From: Impatiens glandulifera
Lineage: Eukaryota; Streptophyta; Magnoliopsida; Ericales; Balsaminaceae
Direction of reading: 5' to 3'
NCBI RefSeq assembly: GCF_907164915.1
Contig: NC_061864.1
Coordinates: 17,181,889 to 17,245,888, forward strand
Length of the DNA: 64,000 nt
In this document: piece after piece, positions 48,969 to 62,499 of the stretch
How the letters are laid out: each line of letters opens with the position of its first letter
How positions within the stretch are numbered: position 1 is the first letter of the stretch
The notes under the pieces: generated by a model
The model's database searches: none
What the model was told of the DNA's origin: nothing
The model's input: the letters and a program-made list of their open reading frames with translations, nothing else
Position numbers and translations under genes: made by a program

Positions 48969-51824
48969 ATGGGTTTAGAAAGTAATATAGGAAAGTATAG
49001 ACTAGGAAGAACAATAGGAGAAGGTACATTTGCAAGAGTGAAGCTAGCATTGAATACAGAGAATGGACAGCATGTAGCAATTAAAGTAATCAACAAGCAG
49101 ATGGTCATGGAGAACAATCTAGTACATCAGGTGAGATTATCAACTAACCTTTTTTGCTCTTTTTCGTATGATAAATCTCGATTCTCAACTCAATCCATTC
49201 ATCCTCCAGGTTCAGAGAGAAATCAGAACTATGAAACTTTTGCATCACCCATACATCGTCAGGATACACGAGGTATGTCGGGTTAAAACTGAATTAACTG
49301 CAAAACATTATTGAATTCCTCCCCAAAAAAATAAAATTGACTCTGAATCCACAGGTAATTGGCACAAAAACGAAAATTTACATTGTGATGGAATACATAT
49401 CAGGAGGACTTCTATCAGACAAACTGGTACGATTTCAACACAACCCATTTGGTCCAATAATCTTGGGCGATCTATTTATTTCGACTTTTCTGTTTTCAGT
49501 CTTATGCCAAAAGGTTAAGCGAAGACGAAGCAAGGAAATACTTTCAACAGTTAATAGATGCTATAGATTATTGTCATTGCAATGGAGTCTTTCATAGAGA
49601 TCTCAAGGTTAGCCTCTTCAAATCTTTCCCTTCTAAATATCTTTATTTTTTTTTTTTAAAAAACTGATAAATAAACATATTCAATGTATAGCCACAAAAC
49701 TTTCTTTTGGATAGCAAGGGAAACCTAAAAGTGTCTGATTTTGGGCTCAGTGCATTGACAAAGGTATAATCTATACTCTACAGTGATCATTAGTTGTATG
49801 CATACTTATAATAAGGTCTAATCGCTAATAACTGATGTTTCAACAGCCAGGAAACCTTCTATCAACTGCATGCGGATCTCCATGCTATGTAGCACCAGAG
49901 GTGAGAATTAAGCATAAATTCATCAATTTATCTTAAAATTGAAGATTAAAGGATGAACATGCATATTTATTAGAGTAAACTACAAATGCTAAACCATTTT
50001 TTTTTGAACAGTTACTCACAGGCAAAGGTTACGAGGGAGCCCCTGCAGATGTATGGTCCTGTGGGGTAATTCTTTTTGAAATGCTTGCTGGTTATCTCCC
50101 TTTTGATGAATCCAACCTGATGAACTTGTATAAGAAGGTGCATTCATATCCCTTTCCGTTCATGGATTATATTTCGGATAAGTTGTTCTCATATCTAACT
50201 TTTAGTTATTTACAATTTCTGGTAGATTTACAGAGCAGACTACACATATCCAGAATGGTTTACAGAAGGCCAAAAGAAACTAATATCCAAGATACTTGAT
50301 CAAAATCCCCAAAAGGTAAAAGTTTAAGATATCAAATAAAAGGATGAAATCTGATCTCATAACGCATAGATCTTTATGAATGACATTTTTTTTTTTGCGG
50401 TTTCAGCGGATTACAACAGCAGAGATTATAGAAGATCCGTGGTTTCAAATAAATTATAAGCCTACCACAAGGATAGAATGGGATGAAAGTATTAACTTGG
50501 ATGATGTTCATGCAGCTTTTGGTCAAATGAAGGTAAGAGTAAGATTCTGATAATCTCAAGTAGAATAAAAATATCTGGACATATTATGAACAGATTGTTC
50601 CATAGCAGGAAAGAAACGAGACAGAGAAGGAGAAACCACATAGTACCTTTATGAATGCTTTCCAGCTAATAGCATTATCACATGACCTTGATTTGTCTGG
50701 ACTTTTTGAACAGGTGACACTCAAGATAGATATATGGTTTAGTTATCAATTAATTCTTAACCAGCATGATAAAGCTAACACATCCCCTTTTTTCACAATT
50801 TAGGATAACGAAAAGCAGAAGATAACAATTGGATCTAAGCATACAAAGACTGATACAATACAGAAAATTGAGGCTGCTGCTGAGGGTGTAAGACTCTCAG
50901 TTCAAAGAATGAATGAGACCAAGGTAAGAGATGCATACAATCAATTCGAGTGAATATCTAGTGAGTGTAGGAAAGTGAGAGGTCTCACCCATGGTAGCTA
51001 AATCGGTAAGAGTCTTTAACTAAGAGGTGTGAGGTGTCAGATATAATTCCCACTTTAAGCACCTTGATTGAAGTGGGAGGTCGTAGGTTAGATACTGTGC
51101 TAAAGCCCCCGGGAAAAAAACCATAGTCCAAAAAGAAAAGAAGAAAAGAAAAGAGAGTGAAAGGTGTATTGTTTTGTTTGGCTACTTATTTGGATCAATC
51201 ATCAGGTGAAAATGCATCCGAAACAGACCATGAGCAGGTGTTCAAGGTCATGCTTTAACCTATTAGCACAGGTGAATAAACCTAAACACTCCTCTTGAGT
51301 TTGACAAAAACCCTCATAAGACAGTTACTCATAACTCTGGTATTATGACTCAGGTTTTTGAGGTGGCGCCAACACATTGCGTTGTTGAAGTATCTAAGTC
51401 AGCAGGGGATCTTGGCTTGTATAACGAGGTAATATGATATTTCTCTGCAAAAGTTTATAATATTTTATAATTATTTATGGAAAGATACTCACACTCACTG
51501 CCAATGTTTCAAACAGTTCTGCAAAAGTTTGTCAAGCATGCTCACAGAGGAATCAGACGAAATATCAGAAACCCAACAGCCCGACATGGATACAGACAAC
51601 TGCACAATTGTCAACAAGAGTGAATGGTAGATTACATTCTCTTATAACCGTTGAAAATATAAACCAGAACTCCAGAATTGAATTCTAATAAGATTTCCCA
51701 ATCATGCAGTTTTCATCAGAAAGATGATAAAAAGAGTTGCGATGAGGTCATTCTTCCAGCTGAGAGCCTACCATTGTCATCATTGAGCTTATCAAATGAT
51801 TCTAAAAGACCCTTAAAGGTGTGA
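48969..51824 (+). CDS. CIPK21: CBL-interacting protein kinase, intron-rich clade, CIPK21-like
   Basis: A Ser/Thr kinase of the SnRK3 family that is activated by calcium-loaded CBL proteins; CIPK21 is associated with salt and osmotic stress at the tonoplast. Fifteen exons join in frame to 487 residues: 48969-49130, 49210-49272, 49355-49426, 49500-49607, 49692-49763, 49847-49900, 50012-50137, 50226-50315, 50407-50532, 50609-50713, 50804-50923, 51206-51271, 51354-51428, 51517-51626 and 51710-51824. Visible landmarks are the glycine loop GEGTFARVK (17-25), K39, HRD (131-133), DFG (151-153), the activation loop [13 protein letters not shown] (165-177), the CBL-binding NAF motif (307-309, STFMNAFQL) and the PPI/phosphatase-binding region (about 340-410). 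The start [19 protein letters not shown] matches the family; an in-frame upstream ATG at 48762 has no kinase-family sequence after it and is likely leader. The tail runs about 60 residues past the usual end (SSML). Confidence 0.93.
50990..51160 (+). mobile_element. SINE-like insertion in CIPK21 intron 11
   Basis: TAGCTAAATCGG at 50995 and GATATAATTCCC at 51040 resemble A and B boxes 45 bases apart. They are followed by about 70 bases of body and an A-rich tail (GAAAAGAAGAAAAGAAAAGA). The layout is that of a tRNA-derived SINE. The boxes are imperfect and no target duplication was found. It lies wholly within the intron 50924-51205. Confidence 0.45.
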
Positions 51825-52820
51825 AGCGTCCCAGATTGTACATGCATAACACAATAAAAGTGTGCATTAATAAGGCAAATTTGTAAAGCTATCTTCCATT
51901 GGATTAATTATTTTCATAAATTGATCCAAATGTTTATGTCATGAGAGGAGATCAAGAGATGTATAGAGTTACTCCAGGCTTGTGTGTCAAGCATTATATC
52001 TCTTGTAACTCTGAGGCATAACTTTCCGAGGGACCTCGCCTATTTTATTAGATTCCTTTCTTGTTTTATTATATTATTATGACCTAACTGATTATGATGG
52101 CATATAAGTTAACCTAGTACACTATAACAAAGGCAAGCCATTTAACTTGATTAAGTTAAACCCAACAGAAGCACTTGATAATGAAGACTAAGTAACTTAA
52201 TCTGGACATTAGAAGCACAATTGAGATGCTGTGAAACGTAAAGAGATCAAACAAGACAAGGAACTTCTTTCCTAACCTAATAAGTTCATAAAACGAGTGA
52301 AGTGAGTACACATAATACATACCTTCACGCAAAATAGTAATTGAAAGAACCAAGTATGAAAATACAGATGTATATGAAAATGGTGACCAAACCCTGGATC
52401 TGCAATACACATTAAGGAATTGCCTGATATATAAAACATGGTATTGGAACTTTTGGGTATCCACCGAACCCAACTGCCGTAGGGTTGAATTAATTCGATG
52501 AAATCAATCCCTTAAACTGGAATATAAAAAGAAAAACTACCATCATCATCAGTGGGCTGAAGATCTTGGCACATTGCTGAACCCTCAAACTGGAATCCCA
52601 AAATGCGCCCTTGCGTATGGTCATATTACATTTGATTCTCGGAAAAACAACCAAGTAAGATCGACTAAGTGGTCTTCTTCTCATAACGAATACCCCTCCT
52701 GAGTCCTGACGCGTTGAAGGTGGAGAAGCGGCGATGCGATCAACGCCAGCCCTTTTTGGCGGGGCCAGACGCTAAACAGCCCTTTCTTTTTATTTTACAC
52801 AAATTACTTATTAAAGAAAA
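51825..52820. other. CIPK21 3' region and an unassigned GC-richer patch
   Basis: The first few hundred bases are likely CIPK21 3' untranslated sequence. On the minus strand, 52790-52490 is GC-richer and holds a frame of 64 residues (RRRPLSRSYLVVFPRIKCNM...), followed by another of 105 residues down to 52156. This could be a small gene or transcript with leader near 52740. I recognise no domain, so it is not called as a gene. Confidence 0.35.
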
Positions 52821-54844
52821 AAATTATCATGTTTAATTAAATTTTCTAAAAACAATTATTTTTTATGGTTAAAAGTAAAAAATATATATATATATATTTT
52901 TTAAAATATAATTTTATATAATCAAAATAATTATAATTTTAGTATTTAAATATATAAGGGAGTGATAAATGGTTGAAATGATAATTAAATTTTGAGATAA
53001 AATTCTGAGAACCACTTCATCAAACAAGCTCCAAAACAAAATTAGATAAAATCCATAATAAATATGAATTGAGCAACCACACCAATAATAATAAAAAAAT
53101 GGTCCCATATTATTTGAGGATAATAATTGATTGTTTTTATCAAATGGATTTCTGACTTTTAGTTATGTCTCTAACTATAATAATTTTAGTAATTTAAGAT
53201 TTCTTTTACAAACTGTGTTGTACTCTTAATTTAATGTAATATTTTTCTTTACCTAATTAATTTATTATATTTTTTAAAATAAAAGAGTAATTTTCTCTAT
53301 TTTGTTTTTTTAATTATTCTCACATGTTACACATTTTTTAAGACATTGAACTTTATTTGAACGCGAATATTTCGAAGAAATACTCAATTTAAAACACAAT
53401 TATATCTAAATTGATAGACCGTACACAAAATTATGTCGTTATAATATTTTTTGAAAATAAATAAAAGAATCGATAGATTGGACACAAAATTTTCCCTTAA
53501 TGTTACACAATTATTTAGTTACTCAAACCAACTTATACAAATTAAAATGCATAAATCTCAATAACAATATTCATTTAAAAAAAATATGTTTAATACGTCT
53601 CTAAATATCATTTTATTTAAAAACATAACAAATTAATTAAAAAAATAATAATAGGATGAAATAAGATTACTAACGTTTTTGAATTTGATAAAAACTTCTT
53701 TAAGTTTAAGTCTCAAAATTGGGTGATACAAAATTAATTGTTTTCATTTATATATATTTTTTTCATATCTAAAACAAATAAAAAAAATTGCTAAAACTTA
53801 ATTAATAACAAAATATAAAGTTGGTTGTTCTAACTTCTAAGAATTGAATCTATCAACTTTCTCACTTGAGTACCTTAGTTAGAATTGAATCTATCAACTT
53901 TCTCACTTGAGTACCTTAGTTGGTTTAAAGTTAGTTTACATAAAAAAAAAATATGTCGGCATCAAATATTTTGAATGTAAAATAGTAAAAAATATTTACA
54001 AACGATACCTCATCTAAATTCTAAACTATAAAATCGACACATGTTGACAAATCTGAACATATAAACTGCAAAATTGACCAATGAAGAACTCGATTGCACC
54101 TCACAAAATGGTAAAATAAAAGTTTATCAAGGATTTGGGTCTGGCTTACTCTCATTGAAAGTAATAACACATCCCAAACAACAAAGCCCTTGTGACAGAT
54201 GAGAAAACATGCTCACCAAATATTCACTGTCACTAAAAGAGCATATATATACCACCAAATATTCTTACAAAGATTGTCTTTTATTTAAATGGATTATTCA
54301 ACTTGAGCAGGTCACCAAACACACATACATTGATAGTCCAAAAGGAAACAATAGGAGAATGAATAAATAACTTCTTTAAATAAATAGCTGCATCAGGATT
54401 ATATACCACCACCCTCGAAAACCTAAGGTTTTATTTTATTTCTACTACGACGTCCAGCCAGCTAGCTTATATATATATACACCAACAGCTTCGGCTCCAG
54501 AAACAAGAAATTGACCCAACCCTGTGTACAAAAATCATTAGAAAAAAAATGACAGAAAAAGAACAAGTAAACAATCTGATGCTAAAATGGTTACCTAATA
54601 TGCAGGTCTCCTTGAGGAGGAAGAAGAAGAAGAACTATATTCCAAAGAAAGTCCTTTAAGGCACATATTATATAGTAGGAATATTATTTCCTAATATATA
54701 TATATATGTATTTCCAACCAACAGGATGGACAAAAGAAAAAAAAATGTGGAAAAAAATAAAAATCATCTGTCATTTATATTTTGCAGGGTTCAGGAATTC
54801 TGATTCTAGACATAAAGGAGGCGGGGATAATGTTTAAGTAGTTT
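52821..54844. other. AT-rich intergenic and Raf-like kinase 3' region
   Basis: A 42-bp unit (AGAATTGAATCTATCAACTT plus TCTCACTTGAGTACCTTAGTT) is tandemly duplicated at about 53839-53922. Short TA tracts are present. The last few hundred bases are the probable 3' untranslated region of the minus-strand kinase. No other gene was seen. Confidence 0.5.
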
Positions 54845-57800
54845 TCATTTGACATTGATTGCTGCAGCCATAGTTCTTAACTTCCTCGAGATTTCAGTGA
54901 AAGAAGGTCTCTCAGTCGGATCACATGCCCAACAACCTTCCATCAAAGACTTCCATTCTGGATCGCACCAAGTTGGAATAGTTGGACGTAATGTGTTGTT
55001 CACAATCCCGGCTGCAATAAGCCAAAAATAAACAATATACATCATAAATTTCAAAAAAAATTAAGTTTAGTTTCCAAACATTAATCTCATCCAGATATGT
55101 TTTTGGATCCAATGTTTTTGTATTCACATGTTTCTAAACGGGACATTTGAAAACACTCAAAACACCTTGATTCTGCACACTGATACGAGGGGAAAGGGTT
55201 AGGGCTAATGATTTGAAGGGAAGTAATGTCTTATGGTTGACGTGTGATGTGTTTGGGATGCCTAGCAGTTAAGAATAAAGGCGGTTCCTAAAGGGAATAT
55301 TATAAATAGAAGATGTGTTACGTTTTAGTTATGAAATGAATTAGTTTCTGGCAGATACCATAACTGCTAGGCATCCCAAGTGCAACACTTCAACAATAGG
55401 ACATTACTCACCCCTTCAATTCATTAGCACTAACCTATTCCCTTAGTATCACACACCTTGATAATCAACTTGTGAAGGCTTACAAACTAACAGCGCTTCT
55501 GCATCTCAACTTGTTTATGTTTATGGATTTTTTCCAGATACAGAATTGTTTAAACTTAAGTCAGAATCTAGGTTCAAAATTTATTATTATTATTTTTATA
55601 TCTGAAAACGGATCCAAATACAGAATAGCATGAACAAAAAGTGTTTTCAAATGGGTAACATAAATACATAACATGTAGTATAAATTCTTACCTATGAGAG
55701 AAGCACAATGCATATCGGCATAAGGCTCTTCTCCGGTTAGTAATTCCCACATTACAATCCCAAATGAATACACATCGATCTAAATTAACAGAAAGACAAT
55801 GGTTTTAGTTCAGGGATGTTCATCTGTAGGCAAGTGAATTGAGCTTGTAAAAGGATACGTTTATAATTTTTACCTTATCTGAAACCATGTTACTTTTTCC
55901 ACTAAGAAGCTCAGGTGCCATCCATGGTAAAGTTCCACGAACACCCCCAGACACTAACGTATGTTGCTTTACTTTTGACAATCCAAGATCACCAATCTAC
56001 AAAATTCATGAATATACTTTGTCAATCAAACCATTTAAATCATCAGCTAAAATACTAAAATACCCTTAATTTATTTTTTATACATTTAACCCAAATAATC
56101 CACTTTCATATCAAACAAGTTCCTTTATTTTCTTCAAAAAATCAGTTTATTTAAAAAAAACTAAATCAATCAAGCTCCAAGTCTAAACACATCAATAGTT
56201 CTGCATACCTTGCAAACCGGTCTATGTGGGTCTCTCATGTTCACTAACAAATTCTCACATTTCAAATCAAAATGGACAATGTTCTTTCCATGCAAATACT
56301 CCATTCCAAAAGCAGCATCCATAGCTATTATGAGCCTCTTTCGACGGTCAATTGTCCTGATTGATGGGCACAGTGCACAAACCAATGAGCGTGAAGAGAA
56401 AGTAATAGTTTTCATTAAGAGATTGTGTATTAGCTGAGCTGCATAATCAGAAAAGAATAAAAAATAAAAATACCTGTCCTTTTTGTGGATAAATTGTTTC
56501 AGGGACCCATTAATCATGAATTCCGTCACAGTTGCTAATGACCCATCAGGACCATCGCGCACTATTCCATAAAAAGAAACTACATTTGGGTGATGTAAAG
56601 AGCTTAATATCAAAGCCTCTTTCCAAAAATCTGCTATCTATAAGACAAACAACAATAAAAGCTATAGTAGTTAGGGGATAGGACAGAACAAACTAATTGA
56701 ATTGGACAAAGTCCTCAAAAGTATAAAATTTAAGACATAGAAACAGTTCAGAGAATCCGTTTTTTTTTTCAAATGTTTCTGGAAAAAAAGAGAAGTAATT
56801 CTATTTGTCCCTTTCCTGAGGTGGCGAGGGGTTAGAAGCAAAGAGTGTTTTCTTTAGTATAGAAAAACCTGAGGAAACAAATATCAAAAGAAAAGTAGCA
56901 ATTGGTATTTGTAACCTACTTCTGAAAGATGAGCAAAGAAGATTAATGTCAGCAATATGAATCGGAATGATAATACAAGACTACAATCTGCACCTACTAA
57001 CTTGACATGAGAAAACCTGAAACTATTATCAACAAAAACACTGGCGATGATTTGGAAAATTAAGAATATCAATCTTAGTTGCTGTGGTGCCCAAGTTATC
57101 AGATTCCAATATGCTGTTGCAACATAATCCTTAATGTCCATCAAAATGATATTTTTTTTGGTACAAGAAATAAGATGGGAAAATGCAAGTAATATATTGA
57201 GAAGTGTTTAATTGATGGATACATCTTATTTGTAGTCATCACCTGGCCATGATAGTTATAATTTAAAATTACTAAGATAAATAATAATTTCTTGTTAACA
57301 ATGGTCCATTCATGATAGTACTATCCATATTCGAGTATGAGTAAATCGAAACGCAAGGTAACATCAGAACATGATTTTCCAGTTGGCTTGATATTGTGCT
57401 TTTATTTGGTACCGATCTTCCATCTAAATTGACTATTGTCAGTCAAAAGCATTTGACATTGGTTTGTATTTATTAGTCCTAAATTTTCTTTGATACTCAG
57501 ATGTCCGATAATTTTCAGGAATTTCAGACTAGAAATTATAATAGATACATAATAAAGCATAATGAAATAAGATGAATGGATTTCCAAAATCTGCTCTGGT
57601 TGAACCTAATATTCTAATTTGGTGCTCGTTTGGGCAATGTGTAGAGAATTCTCATCAAAAGGTTCACAACTTGAATATCTGTTATACTACCATATGTTAA
57701 CAGATCCCAACACATAGAAATCTAACAAAGATCATGCTAACTGAGAACAAAAGAAGAAAATAAATATACATCTTTATAATATGTAGATTCCTAAGACTTT

Positions 57801-60491
57801 ATCTCCATAAGTAACAAGAAATTTTTCTCATTGTTCTTGTTTACATATGTGGTACATCCTACTATACTGAAGAATAGTACATAATTCAAGATATCATATA
57901 AATATATAATGCAATTTGTAATTAGATCGCACTGAAAAAAAGAAGCAAGAACAAATAAGCATCCATATAAAATTAAATTGATACAGGGGAATCAGAGTCA
58001 ATACCAATCGTTCTCTTTCAGAAGGTCTCCCAGCAAAGCAACTTGCTTTGATCCTTTTGATTGCCACATCAGAACCCTTCCATTTTCCATGAAAAACAGC
58101 ACCATAGGTACCTGAGCCTAATTCCTTGACCTCCTCCAAATCATCATTTCTAATTGTCTGTGAAAAGAAAGCATGAATAATAAAACAGAAGCTCCATTTA
58201 CTAGTAAAAGACAAGAAGAACAAACATAATTACAAAATAGTAACCTGTAATCCCCTAGCAATAGCTTCCTCCTCAGCCTTGGTTGGCTCTATTTTGGATT
58301 CTCCTGAACACTCATTGTCTGAATCCACCTCTATGTCAGGAGGTGCATCCTGCGTTCAAAAGTAAAGAACATGTCTTAGAATTGACACCTCACTCCTGAT
58401 TAAAGTACATGACTAGAATGTAACAGAAAATGAGTCATACTATAGCCTCTGATCGAATTCCATTTTCTTCCTTTCCTTCTGCACAACGAAGGGTATTAGA
58501 TTTATTCAATCCTATTTCCTCTTTTGCTGCTACTGTATCAGAGTCCTCATAATTGCCATTTCCTTCAGCTTTTCCTTTTACACTGTCATGGCATTCCAGT
58601 GCAGCCTCCTTAAAAAAAAAATTAAAAATCAATCAGATAGCCGATATCTTCCTCTTTTATTTTTTTTGTTTACAGGAAACATAAAACTGACCTTGACCTG
58701 CATCACAGGGCCACTGCACTCATTAGCGGTCTTATTTTGATCTAATTCATTCTCAATATTTTCACCAACAGTAGTGTCTTTTCTTGATCCCAAATGAGGC
58801 AACGTAGGTGGGACAAATTTATTGTTACTTGAACTCGACGCTAAATTTGATAACTGCACAGGTTCCACATGAGAAGAATGATTTAGCATATCACAAGACT
58901 GACGAACTCCATGACCAATCATGTATTGTCTCTCTTGATTATGAGTAGGTGGAATGAAATATGGCGCCTGACAAGGGTTTTGATTGTCCATTCCCATTAA
59001 CATCCTAGGATTATTACTCTCCACATTGCTCATAATAAATCCTGGACCAGGCATACCATTTGATAGTTGACCAGAAGTTGATGCTTCGTAAGAGAGAACA
59101 TTGTGTATTGGATCATTACTTTGTCCATGTGGCAACCGAACAAAACCATCTGCTCCACGAGAATAAGGAACGTTACCATACCTATTCCCCTGTTCAGGTC
59201 CAGATCTGATGTATCGAGGATCCTCGTTATGAACATATGTCGGATTCAAATGATGACCGTCCGATAGAACTCCATGATGGTCATGTTGCATTCCATCTAA
59301 AGCAATAGTTGATCTAGGTTCCTCAGTTTGAGGAATCGCGATATGCTGCATATTCCATCCTCTTGCACGATTATGCGTATCATTGAAAGGGACACGATGG
59401 TCATTCTGTTCTCTAGAATACAACCCATGGTGATAGTTTGCTTCTGAATTTGGAATGTAAGAAGACCCTGGTTGACCATTTGCCATGTGAGGCTGCTCAA
59501 TTGGTAGTTGTTGGTCATGATAGGCTTGATTTCGATTGGTTCCATCAAGAATATTGCCAGGAAAACAGGGTACACCATTTGGCAAGCCTCCAGAAGGATA
59601 CCAGGCCATATTATCAGAGAATCTTAGCTGTTGTTGTTCATAGGGAGATATATGGTTCATTTGCTGCTGCTGCCAACCATATTCTTCAGAAGTTTTCTCA
59701 GGAAATTCTGGGTATTGTGGGCGATAAAGGGTTGATGAAGGTGAATTTGGATAATCAACCGCATGCCTTGGAGAGTGGTACGCAGGACTCCTATTACCAT
59801 CAAATTCGTTGTTATACCTCTGAGGAGGTGGCTGCTGATGCTGGGCAGAATTCAGATGAGGAACTCTCAAATGGTGCAAGTTAAATTGCTGGAGCGGAAG
59901 ATCATAATTATTCCTATGGTTCGGGATTCCATTGTCGAAATTCACCTGACCATAGTATTGATCAGAAGCATATACATCCTCTAATGAAAGGGTTACAGGT
60001 GTTTCAGAAAGGTGATTAGCTCTAAACTCCGGCGACTCACTATGACTATTTAAAGCATCAACATATCTCCTCTCAGTATCCCTATCATCTATTTCCATAA
60101 ATTGTGAAGAAGCCTCTTGTTCAGGGTGAGAAAATAGAAAAATCCTTAATCTAGTGAAACCATCGCCAAACCCCAACTTATCATACTCTTCCATCATATT
60201 GATTACATCATCATCATTCACAACTGAAACTAAAGCATCCAGATCCTCATCTGGTTGTTGATATTTCAATACACCTGCCCCTTCATAAAGCTCTCTCAAT
60301 TTGATCATAAGCTCTTCATAACTAATATCACGTGAAACACTCACTATTCGTGTTTCACCACCAACATACCTCAGTTTCCCATCTTGAGGACGAGGCAGTA
60401 TGCTACCCAGAAAACTACAGAGAAATTTAACGCGAGGTGTTTCATCTGTAGGGCTTGGGACTGACCCAGTAGTTGCAGAAGGACTGCCCAT
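54845..60491 (-). CDS. PB1-domain Raf-like MAP kinase kinase kinase (group B4 type), RAF35-like
   Basis: A cytosolic Raf-like kinase; B4 Rafs phosphorylate SnRK2 kinases early in osmotic stress. Nine coding exons on the minus strand join in frame to 971 residues: 60491-58692, 58608-58441, 58349-58245, 58157-58005, 56637-56474, 56356-56209, 55996-55874, 55779-55692 and 55011-54845. The PB1 domain spans about 20-120 ([20 protein letters not shown], then [12 protein letters not shown]). A long Gln/Asn/Pro-rich linker follows. The kinase runs from about 697 to the end: GSGTYGAV (705-712), K725, HFDLKCEN (D827), DLGLSK (D849), GTLPWMAPE, and [11 protein letters not shown] near the C-terminus. HFD and DLG replace HRD and DFG, as is usual in this plant group, so activity is not in doubt on that ground. 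The start [10 protein letters not shown] is the first ATG of the long frame. Locus identity is inferred from gene order. Confidence 0.92.
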
Positions 60492-60950
60492 TAATTAATA
60501 AAGCAGCCTGTTTTGATGGATGTTGCTGATCAGGGTTCAAAAACTTTGTATTACAGTATATATATATATATATTTTGAAAATGGAAAACGCAAGGATCCT
60601 CCCTAGATCCTACAGTCTGCAAAAGAGGAATAGACGCACACATATTGGTCACTGAGCTCAAATCGAAAATTAAAAAAAAAACCCAATTGGCGAGAGGCGA
60701 TTCAGGTTAATAAATTAGAAGATCATGTTAAGAACGAACGGAAATAAATAAATAAAGAAAGAAAGAAAGAAATACCTGGAGATAACGATTGTTGGTGGAC
60801 AGTAAAGAACAGGATGGAGTACACAACGAATAGAACAGAACCCTAATAACGAATCGAGAAAAGTGAGGAACGTGAATCTCCTTTCGCCGCTGTTGTGTAT
60901 CAGTTTGTAGGTTGCGTTATATGTGCATTAATGGAGGAAGAGTAATGAGG
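60492..60950 (-). promoter_or_regulatory. 5' leader of the Raf-like kinase with probable leader intron
   Basis: A good 5' splice site on the minus strand at 60776/60775 (CTCCAG/gtattt) and several possible acceptors before 60492 suggest an intron in the 5' untranslated region. The sequence beyond 60776 (GC-richer, to about 60950) looks like the first noncoding exon. The open frame on the other strand (60953-61144) is a low-complexity artefact. Confidence 0.4.
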
Positions 60951-61144
60951 AATTGAAGAGAGATCTTTTGGAGAAGACGATGATGAAGAAGATGATGATG
61001 ACGAACGACCGCCATCGCTGGCTTCGTCGCTTTGATGCGATGCGACCCCATCATATAGACACACATATTGCATACTGTAACACGTGGCATCACTATGTTT
61101 CTCCGGTTTTTTATTTATCTTTTTTTATTTCTTTTTCTTTTTAG

Positions 61145-62499
61145 CATCTATTTCTCGCCATAAAGCATATACGTTATGCCCGCAAACAGACAATTCTCAT
61201 TTCTTTTCTACTTTTTCTTTTTAATTGATCATTTTATAATTTATTAACAACCACAAAAATAATAATGAATATAGTGACTAATATTTCATAATCATCCTAG
61301 AAAATTGTATGATTGTTAGAATATTTTATTAAAAACTTTAAATTTTATAAATATATTGAGATATTTAAAAAATAATGATTGTAAATATGATATTTTTGGA
61401 TAAAAAAAATTACATAATATTAATATATAATGATAAAATAAAAAATAAAAATAAATGGTATTATAGTATTTTGATCTTTCATGTGTAAAAAGTTATTTTT
61501 TGGAATAACTCAAATAAAGAGTGACATTAATTTATTTAAATGGTAATAATTTGTGATGATTTTGAAAATATATAATAATAAAATTTTAAAAAAGAAAAGA
61601 ATATATGATATTTTAATTAATAAATTAGGTGAGGGAATTGACGAAAGAATAAGATAATGTTGTTTGAATTATTAAAAAAAATATTCAATTTTTATATTAT
61701 TTATAAATTATTATTTTTAATATGTAACTACCTAATGTTGATTAATTTCTTACTAAAAAAATTAACAATTAGAGAATCTTCAGAATTAGAAAACTCTTAT
61801 TCTAGGCTATTTTTGATTTTTTATAGTTTAAAAAAAATAAACTTTAATTAATATCCTTTTAAATTTTTAACATTTAAATTATTTAATTTATTAATTCAAA
61901 TATTATTAATTTATATTTATTAATTTTAAATATAAAATAACATTTTAGTAATTTATCTTAAACAAAATTTTAAAATAACTCATAAAAATCTTACAAAAAC
62001 AAATATCAAACCAGCCTTAATTGCACATTCCAATGATCTTATTAAATATTATCCATATGTGCCACCTACCATATGTTCCAAGAAAATATCATTTGTTTTT
62101 TTGGTTACTTTTTCCGGGATACACGTGAATATTATAATTTGTTAACAAAAAAAATAAAATATTCAAATTGTTGTGAACTTTGGATATTTAGTTTTTTTTT
62201 TTAAATAAATTATTTGTATTTAAATAAAACAAACAAGGTAATAAATTATATAATATAGAACAAATGGGAAAGATAAACTATTTATAAACTTATAAAATAT
62301 ACTCAACTTTAACCATTCAAATTATCTAATACTATCTAATTAGTAATTAAATGCGTATAAGCATGAAATTAGCTCTTAAGATAAACCTTTTTTTATTTAA
62401 TTATTAATTAAAATTCTTATTTTATTTTTATAAAATTTAAAAGGTGGTAGGTATAATGGTTTATATATATTTAACTTGAATTATCACCATAAAAATGAT
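61145..62499. other. AT-rich intergenic stretch
   Basis: No gene or element recognised. Confidence 0.5.

Noticed and set aside
52821..54844. A MYB36 gene expected from Arabidopsis gene order
   Set aside because: No R2R3 Trp-repeat pattern could be read in any frame between the CIPK and Raf-like genes.
59030..59984. Frames on both strands over the large Raf-like kinase exon
   Set aside because: Shadows of the 600-codon exon, with no independent domain.
61657..61851. 64-residue + strand frame
   Set aside because: AT-rich hydrophobic artefact without start context or domain.
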